Shown here: piece after piece, positions 37,597 to 39,916 of the stretch
Position numbering within the stretch: position 1 is the stretch's first letter
Layout of the letters: each line of letters opens with the position of its first letter
NCBI GenBank assembly: GCA_018650445.1
Contig: JABIFX010000213.1
Span: 1 to 39,916 of the forward strand
Direction of reading: 5' to 3'
Length of the DNA: 39,916 bases
Source of the DNA: Fidelibacterota bacterium
Lineage (GTDB): Bacteria; Fidelibacterota; UBA8477; JABMPR01
Made by a program: the position numbers and the translations under genes
The notes under the pieces: model-generated
What the model saw: only the letters and a program-made list of their open reading frames with translations
Database searches by the model: none
Told to the model about the DNA's origin: nothing

Positions 37597-38660
37597 TGTT
37601 ACTGGATAAACTTCCTGATCTTAAAGTGAAGTTTAAAGAACTCGAGGGTCAGCTTTCTGATCCTGAGATCATGGCGAATAATCGCAAGTATGCGAAAATA
37701 GCTCGTGAACATAATGAATTATCCCACGTTTTAGAAGTTTTTCATAGTTATGAAGAGCTCATGATCAACATCGAAGAGGGTGAGTCTATCCTCCAGGGTG
37801 ATGATGATGAACTTAAAGAAATTGTTAGGGATGAACTCGACGATTCTATTGCTGAAAAAGCCAAACTGGAAGACGACCTGAAAATTCTTCTGATCCCCAA
37901 AGATCCGCTCGATCAAGGGGCAGCTATTCTTGAAATTAGAGCTGGAGCAGGTGGTGACGAAGCTGCCTTATTTGCCTCAGATCTGGTTCGCATGTATCTG
38001 CGTTATACAGAAGCGAGCAACTGGAAATACGAATTTATCACCTTGAACGAACTGGGTGGAGGAGGCACCAAGGAAGCCATCATCCAGGTGACAGGTGAAA
38101 ATGCATATGGTACTTTGAAATTTGAGAGTGGTGTTCATCGGGTTCAACGTATTCCGCAGACTGAGAGTAGTGGCCGAATTCACACTTCAGCTGCCACGGT
38201 AGCTGTATTACCAGAAGCTGAAGAAGTTGATGTTGAAATCAATACTGCAGATTTGAGAATTGACACCTTTCGTGCCAGTGGTGCTGGTGGCCAGCACGTC
38301 AATAAAACTGAGTCCGCAATCCGCATTACACATATTCCGTCTGGTATGGTTGTTTCCTGTCAGGATGAAACTTCTCAACATAAGAACAAAGACAAGGCGA
38401 TGAAAGTTTTGCGTGCCCGCATGCTGGCTGCTGAACGAGAGAGACATAACAATGAAGTTGCTGCGTTACGTAAAACACTTGTTTCTACCGGTGATAGAAG
38501 TGCCAAGATCAGAACCTACAACTATCCACAGGGCCGAGTGACAGATCACAGGATCAATTTGACCTTATATCGTTTGGAAGAAATTACCAATGGTGATCTT
38601 TCTGAGCTTCATGAAAAACTCGTGGCTGCGGAGATGGTCAATCGACTGGAGTCACTTTGA
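37596..38660 (+). CDS. prfA: Peptide chain release factor 1
   Basis: RF1 reads UAA and UAG and releases the peptide. The 354-residue protein has the GGQ motif at 231-233 ([12 protein letters not shown]), the RF1-type PxT anticodon motif as PQT at 187-189, and GAGGDEA. The start overlaps the DUF1385 stop (TAATG) and the stop overlaps the next start (TTGA). Confidence 0.97.
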   Translation: MLLDKLPDLKVKFKELEGQLSDPEIMANNRKYAKIAREHNELSHVLEVFHSYEELMINIEEGESILQGDDDELKEIVRDELDDSIAEKAKLEDDLKILLIPKDPLDQGAAILEIRAGAGGDEAALFASDLVRMYLRYTEASNWKYEFITLNELGGGGTKEAIIQVTGENAYGTLKFESGVHRVQRIPQTESSGRIHTSAATVAVLPEAEEVDVEINTADLRIDTFRASGAGGQHVNKTESAIRITHIPSGMVVSCQDETSQHKNKDKAMKVLRARMLAAERERHNNEVAALRKTLVSTGDRSAKIRTYNYPQGRVTDHRINLTLYRLEEITNGDLSELHEKLVAAEMVNRLESL

Positions 38661-39079
38661 GTAAAGGCTCTTCTCGATCGATGCGCACCTGGCGCAAGTT
38701 TCATAGATATACATTTGGTTATAGTAAATGGATTAGTCTGGTCTCAGTTGTACTGCTTATTGTTATTTCGATCACGGGTATTCTACTTGTCCATCAGGAT
38801 GATTTGAAGCCCATTCAGAAGTCTCGAGTTCCTCTCAGTATATTGCCCGGTCACTATGAGAATCGCCTGGAGACCACTCGGGATAGACAGGGTACTAAAG
38901 AGATATTCGCTGAAGAGGAGAGTGTCCCGCTGCGCTGGATCATTCTTGATCTTCATACAGGTGATTTTTTTGGTAAATACGGGTTTCTTCTTTATGATGT
39001 GCTGGCAGTAATTATGCTGGTGATGGGGAGTACCGGGATTTACATGTATTTTAGAATTAGAAAAAACAGTATATTTTAA
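38657..39079 (+). CDS. PepSY-associated TM domain protein
   Basis: The 140-residue protein has two membrane helices (about 25-46 and 112-132) flanking a periplasmic segment, and [11 protein letters not shown] plus [10 protein letters not shown] typical of PepSY-TM proteins, but a short form. TTG38657 overlaps the prfA stop as TTGA; ATG38681 ([10 protein letters not shown]) is an alternative and fits the family start better. Members are often linked with iron or metal handling; that is not shown here. Confidence 0.75.
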   Translation: MSKGSSRSMRTWRKFHRYTFGYSKWISLVSVVLLIVISITGILLVHQDDLKPIQKSRVPLSILPGHYENRLETTRDRQGTKEIFAEEESVPLRWIILDLHTGDFFGKYGFLLYDVLAVIMLVMGSTGIYMYFRIRKNSIF

Positions 39080-39090
39080 AAGGGGTTAAC

Positions 39091-39588
39091 ATGTTTAAAC
39101 ACACATTATTGATGGTTGTACTAATTCTTAGTTTTGGTCTGATGGCTTGTAGTTCGGAAACTGCAGAAGTAACTGGAGATCAATTTGGACAGACTCTGAC
39201 CATGACCAAAATAACACCCGTTGCAGAGGTATTTACCCAGGCCCAGGATTTGAATGGTCAGATGGTTCGCGTCTCAGGTACAGTGACTGATTTATGCAAG
39301 CATAAAGGTTGCTGGATGCAGGTGAGTGACGGACAAAATGTTTTAACAGTCCGCTTTAAGGATGAAGCTTTTATCATTCCCGCCACAGCAGTGGGTCGCA
39401 ATGTTGATATGGAAGGACTCTTCATCACTGAAAAAATCTCAAATCCCTTAGGTTCACACCAGGCTTGTGCAGAAGGTGGAGAACATACTGGGGAAGGCGC
39501 CTGTGAGAGCGAGCGTGCTGAAAAAACGGTTAGCAAAGTAGCCGATATTCGTTATACCATGGTTTCAACTGGCTTGGTTCTTTCATAA
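39091..39588 (+). CDS. DUF4920 lipoprotein
   Basis: A signal peptide with a lipobox (LMACSS, Cys20) precedes an OB-fold-like DUF4920 domain with VRVSGTVTDLCKHKGCWM, in which paired Cys residues may bind metal. A further Cys/His/Glu-rich stretch (about 122-145, including SHQACAEGGEHTGEGAC) lies near the C-terminus and may be a metal site or a disulfide loop. AAAAGGGG lies about six bases before ATG39091. Function unknown. It follows the PepSY-TM gene by 11 bp. Confidence 0.85.
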   Translation: MFKHTLLMVVLILSFGLMACSSETAEVTGDQFGQTLTMTKITPVAEVFTQAQDLNGQMVRVSGTVTDLCKHKGCWMQVSDGQNVLTVRFKDEAFIIPATAVGRNVDMEGLFITEKISNPLGSHQACAEGGEHTGEGACESERAEKTVSKVADIRYTMVSTGLVLS

Positions 39589-39621
39589 AGTTTATTTCCG
39601 TCTGTAACGATTGAATAGGAA

Positions 39622-39916
39622 TTGCATCCAATTAAACGCGAGTTGACAACTGAAGAGACACCGGAGCTCATCCAGGCAGCCCGAGATGGAGACAGGAAGG
39701 TTCAGTCACAATTGGTGACAATGTATTCTTCCCGTATCTATAATCTGGGACTGCGTATGCTGCGAAATAATGAAGATGCTGAGGATATGCTTCAGGAAAC
39801 CTTCATTACAGCATTTCAAAAGATTCACACCTTCAAGGGGAAGTCCAGTTTCTATACCTGGATTTACCGTATTGGTGTAAATATCGCTCTCGGTAAATTG
39901 CGAAAGCAATCCAGGA
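39622..39916 (+). CDS. ECF RNA polymerase sigma factor, 3' truncated by the window
   Basis: Reading from TTG39622 (an in-frame TAG precedes it at 39616) gives LTTEETPELIQAARDGDRK, then a sigma-70 region 2 with MYSSRIYNLGLRML, EDAEDMLQETF, AFQKIHTFKGKSSFYTWIYRI and NIALGKLRKQ. This is a classic ECF (RpoE-type) N-terminus; region 4 is beyond the edge. AGGA is close to the TTG, so the start is not firm; TTG39643 is an alternative. An anti-sigma factor would be expected just outside the window. Confidence 0.88.
   Translation, partial: MHPIKRELTTEETPELIQAARDGDRKVQSQLVTMYSSRIYNLGLRMLRNNEDAEDMLQETFITAFQKIHTFKGKSSFYTWIYRIGVNIALGKLRKQSR

Overview
The window looks like ordinary chromosome from a Gram-negative, didermic bacterium. 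The outer-membrane repertoire (a CBM9/DUF5916 barrel, a PorV/PorQ-like protein, a barrel with a helix-hairpin-helix-like N-terminus), a split acyl-CoA carboxylase with a B12-dependent mutase, DUF4920, and frequent TTG/GTG starts together suggest the Fibrobacterota-Chlorobiota-Bacteroidota (FCB) superphylum. Candidatus Marinimicrobia/Neomarinimicrobiota is my best guess. This is an inference from gene content; there is no rRNA to confirm it. I see no prophage, IS element, CRISPR array or plasmid marker.

Layout. 1-3.9 kb: tRNA-Leu(UAG) with a terminator, a non-coding stretch with a long hairpin, then a secreted VSGD-repeat protein and a DUF5916 outer-membrane protein. 4.0-7.9 kb: a CHASE-PAS-GAF histidine kinase, a single-domain response regulator, and metF. 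7.9-15.0 kb (minus strand): ligA, biotin carboxylase, biotin carrier protein, a TerB-DnaJ protein, methylmalonyl-CoA mutase catalytic subunit and biotin ligase. These form one tight block for propionyl-CoA/methylmalonyl-CoA metabolism, with the enzyme that biotinylates the carrier. 15.0-15.9 kb (minus): a small conserved basic protein and a TlpA-type thioredoxin. 16.0-18.5 kb (plus): a GH13 debranching-type enzyme with a broken lipoprotein leader in front, and a YjbQ protein. 18.5-23.1 kb (minus): SGNH hydrolase lipoprotein, esterase, MOSC protein, YchF, and an RCK potassium channel.

23.2-26.8 kb (plus): enolase, FtsB/DivIC, and an unrecognised outer-membrane barrel, facing a DUF2164 gene. 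27.1-33.5 kb (plus): a coupled pair of outer-membrane proteins, then an N-acetylmuramoyl-L-alanine amidase, glutamate racemase and FolC, a surface/cell-wall block. 33.6-35.0 kb: rho with a long leader and a strong terminator. 35.1-39.1 kb: an aminotransferase with its own promoter, ribosomal protein bL31, DUF1385, release factor 1 and a PepSY-TM-like protein. 39.1 kb to the end: a DUF4920 lipoprotein and the start of an ECF sigma factor cut by the window edge.

The most interesting points are the GH13 enzyme whose lipoprotein signal lies in frame upstream but is cut by one TAA codon and lacks a proper in-frame start; the ATGA-coupled PorV-like/HhH-barrel pair (possible surface DNA handling); a potassium channel with a TVGFQ filter; a minus-strand terminator implying about 1 kb of antisense RNA across metF; and an unexplained long hairpin downstream of the tRNA. 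I found no clear evidence for an entirely new multi-gene system.
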